NCBI RefSeq assembly: GCF_018408705.1
Contig: NZ_AP023421.1
Coordinates: 440,000 to 503,999 of the forward strand
Source of the DNA: Pusillibacter faecalis
GTDB lineage: Bacteria; Bacillota; Clostridia; Oscillospirales; Oscillospiraceae
Direction of reading: 5' to 3'
DNA length: 64,000 bases
Below the pieces are notes generated by a model. It saw only the letters and a list, made by a program, of their open reading frames with translations. It searched no databases and was not told the origin of the DNA. Position 1 is the stretch's first letter, and each line of letters starts with the position of its first letter. The position numbers and the translations under genes were made by a program. Positions 62,573-64,000 of this stretch are shown here, piece after piece.

Positions 62573-64000
62573 ATGGCATTTAGACTTGTGATTGCAGAAA
62601 AGCCGAGCGTGGCGCAGACTATCGCCGCCGCGCTTGGCATTAAGGGGAAACAGGACGGGTATATCGAGGGCGGCGGCTACCTCATTTCATGGTGCGTCGG
62701 GCATTTGGTACAGCTTGCGGAAGCTGCCGCCTACGGGGAGCAATATAAAAAATGGAGTTTTGAGAGCTTACCCATTCTGCCGGAGGAATGGCAGTACGCC
62801 GTTGACCCGGACAAGGGGAAGCAATTCAAAACCCTAAAAGAGCTTATGCACCGCGCCGACGTTTCCGAAGTGGTAAATGCGTGTGACGCGGGGCGCGAGG
62901 GTGAATTGATTTTCCGCTTTGTCTACGAAGCGGCGGGCTGCAAGAAGCCCATGCGCCGCTTGTGGATTTCCTCAATGGAGGACGGGGCGATTAAGGCGGG
63001 CTTTGCTTCCCTCAAAGACGGGCGGGAATACGACGCGCTCTTTGCGTCTGCCCTCTGCCGCGCAAAGGCTGACTGGCTTATCGGCATTAACGCCACCCGG
63101 CTTTTCTCCTGCCTGTATGGAAAGACCTTGAACGTGGGGCGCGTCCAGACCCCGACCTTAAAAATGCTCACCGACCGGGACGCGGCTATCTCCCATTTCC
63201 AGAAAGAAAAATATTATCATGTGCGCCTTGATTTATCCGGCGCGGAAGCGGCAAGCGAAAGGATTTCAGACAAGGCAGAAGCCGCCGCGCTGAAAGGGGC
63301 TTGCGAAACAGAAACGGCGGTATGCGTTTCCCTTACCAGAGAGAAGAAAACCGCAGCCCCGCCGAAGCTCTTTGACCTTACCTCTTTGCAGCGGGAAGCG
63401 AACCGCATTTTCGGCTACACCGCGAAACAGACCCTTGACCTTGCACAATCCCTTTATGAAAAGCGGCTCCTTACTTATCCGAGGACGGACAGCAGCTTTC
63501 TTACTGACGACATGGGCGGCACCGTAGCGGGCATTATCGCGCTGCTCTGCGAAAAGCTCCCCTTTATGGCGGGCGCGGACTTCACGCCGGAGGTTGCAAA
63601 GGTATTAGACAGCAAGAAAGTATCAGACCACCACGCAATCATTCCCACTATGGAGCTTGCAAAGGCTGACCCGGACGCGCTGCCGGAAAGCGAGAAAAAT
63701 ATCCTTACCCTTGCGGGGGCGCGTCTGCTCTCTGCCACCGCCGAGCCGCATATCTTTGAAGCGGTTACGGCGGTTTTCTCATGCGCTGATACGGAGTTTA
63801 CGGCGCGGGGAAAGACGGTGCTTTCTGACGGGTGGAAAGAGATTGAACACAGATACCGGGCGACGCTGAAAGATAAACCCGACCCGGAGGACGGGGAAAA
63901 TGAGGGTGTGACGCTGCCGGAGCTTTCCGAGGGACAGGGCTTTCCTAACCCCGCCGCAAAAGTAACGGAGCATACCACAACGCCGCCGAAGCCCCACAGC
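62573..64000 (+). CDS. topB: DNA topoisomerase III, 3' end outside window
   Basis: The first 476 codons are present and the frame is still open at base 64000. Toprim residues appear in VIAEKPSVAQTIAAALG and VNACDAGREGELIFRFVYEA. The catalytic Tyr is in LLTYPRTDSSFLTDDMG. Type IA topoisomerases of this kind are carried by Tn1549-like ICEs and probably resolve DNA during transfer or replication. AAAGGAGG precedes the ATG at 62573. Confidence 0.93.
   Translation, partial: MAFRLVIAEKPSVAQTIAAALGIKGKQDGYIEGGGYLISWCVGHLVQLAEAAAYGEQYKKWSFESLPILPEEWQYAVDPDKGKQFKTLKELMHRADVSEVVNACDAGREGELIFRFVYEAAGCKKPMRRLWISSMEDGAIKAGFASLKDGREYDALFASALCRAKADWLIGINATRLFSCLYGKTLNVGRVQTPTLKMLTDRDAAISHFQKEKYYHVRLDLSGAEAASERISDKAEAAALKGACETETAVCVSLTREKKTAAPPKLFDLTSLQREANRIFGYTAKQTLDLAQSLYEKRLLTYPRTDSSFLTDDMGGTVAGIIALLCEKLPFMAGADFTPEVAKVLDSKKVSDHHAIIPTMELAKADPDALPESEKNILTLAGARLLSATAEPHIFEAVTAVFSCADTEFTARGKTVLSDGWKEIEHRYRATLKDKPDPEDGENEGVTLPELSEGQGFPNPAAKVTEHTTTPPKPHS

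Larger units (their letters stand above)
38622..64000. mobile_element. integrative conjugative element (Tn1549/CTn-like), right end outside window
   Basis: From the broken XRE gene onward all genes belong to a Tn1549-like ICE backbone: DUF6017 replication-type protein, DUF5348, PcfB, TraG/VirD4, Maff2, VirB6-like, PrgI, VirB4, methylase, CHAP hydrolase, DUF4315, DUF4366 and TopB. The left edge lies about 38620-38650, where GGTATCA occurs twice (38620-38626, 38643-38649). A relaxase and the right-end recombinase would be beyond the window. The backbone hosts a nested mobilizable element and a MITE. Confidence 0.85.

Overview
The window looks like the chromosome of a high-GC, anaerobic gut Clostridia-type Firmicute, most likely Oscillospiraceae. 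The reasons are strong AGGAGG ribosome sites, a lysine riboswitch, BmpA/Nup-type nucleoside transport, short ChrA pairs, many small DUF proteins and a Tn1549/CTn-like conjugative element. No rRNA, tRNA or CRISPR array was found.

Positions 1-11926 hold the end of a NifX/NafY-like gene and then a carbon-salvage locus on the plus strand. It encodes a class II aldolase, a DeoR regulator, a DUF985 cupin, a short-chain dehydrogenase and an MtnA-type isomerase. A second promoter follows, then a BMP-family lipoprotein, a DeoD phosphorylase, a two-domain ABC ATPase, two permeases and an amidohydrolase. Together they fit uptake of 5'-deoxyadenosine or methylthioadenosine and cleavage to purine, DHAP and a small aldehyde (inference).

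Positions 11979-38600 hold core and housekeeping genes, mostly in short operons. They include an autoregulated XRE/membrane pair, an ABC exporter-YlmH-DUF4177-DUF896-XpaC operon, and a thiol/sulfane-sulfur operon (thioredoxin, rhodanese, CoA-disulfide reductase-rhodanese, DUF6132, CcdA, TlpA). Further along are a ChrA pair with BirA, an NhaC-family transporter behind a lysine riboswitch, a TipAS-type MerR regulator with a classic 19-bp-spacer promoter, and an aconitase-like hydratase with NADP isocitrate dehydrogenase.

From about 38.62 kb to the window end there is an integrative conjugative element (ICE). It has interrupted an XRE-family gene, of which the 3' part remains at 37963-38621. The ICE carries an N-terminally truncated serine recombinase, a replication-type DUF6017 protein, DUF5348, PcfB, the coupling protein TraG, Maff2, a VirB6-like protein, PrgI, VirB4, a DNA methylase, a CHAP hydrolase, DUF4315, DUF4366 and topoisomerase III (cut by the window end).

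Two smaller elements sit inside the ICE. A 9.5-kb Tn4451-like mobilizable element (43107-52642) splits traG exactly between GG dinucleotides; removing it rejoins the reading frame. It carries a TndX/TnpX-like recombinase, TnpV, an AT-rich DUF1430-type ABC cargo, DUF3847, a MobA/MobL relaxase, a toprim-AAA protein and TnpW. Four genes or gene pairs in it are broken by single +1 insertions, all in homopolymers. A 170-bp MITE (53631-53800) with 20-bp inverted ends and an 11-bp GGG(N)5CCC duplication truncates a small ICE gene.
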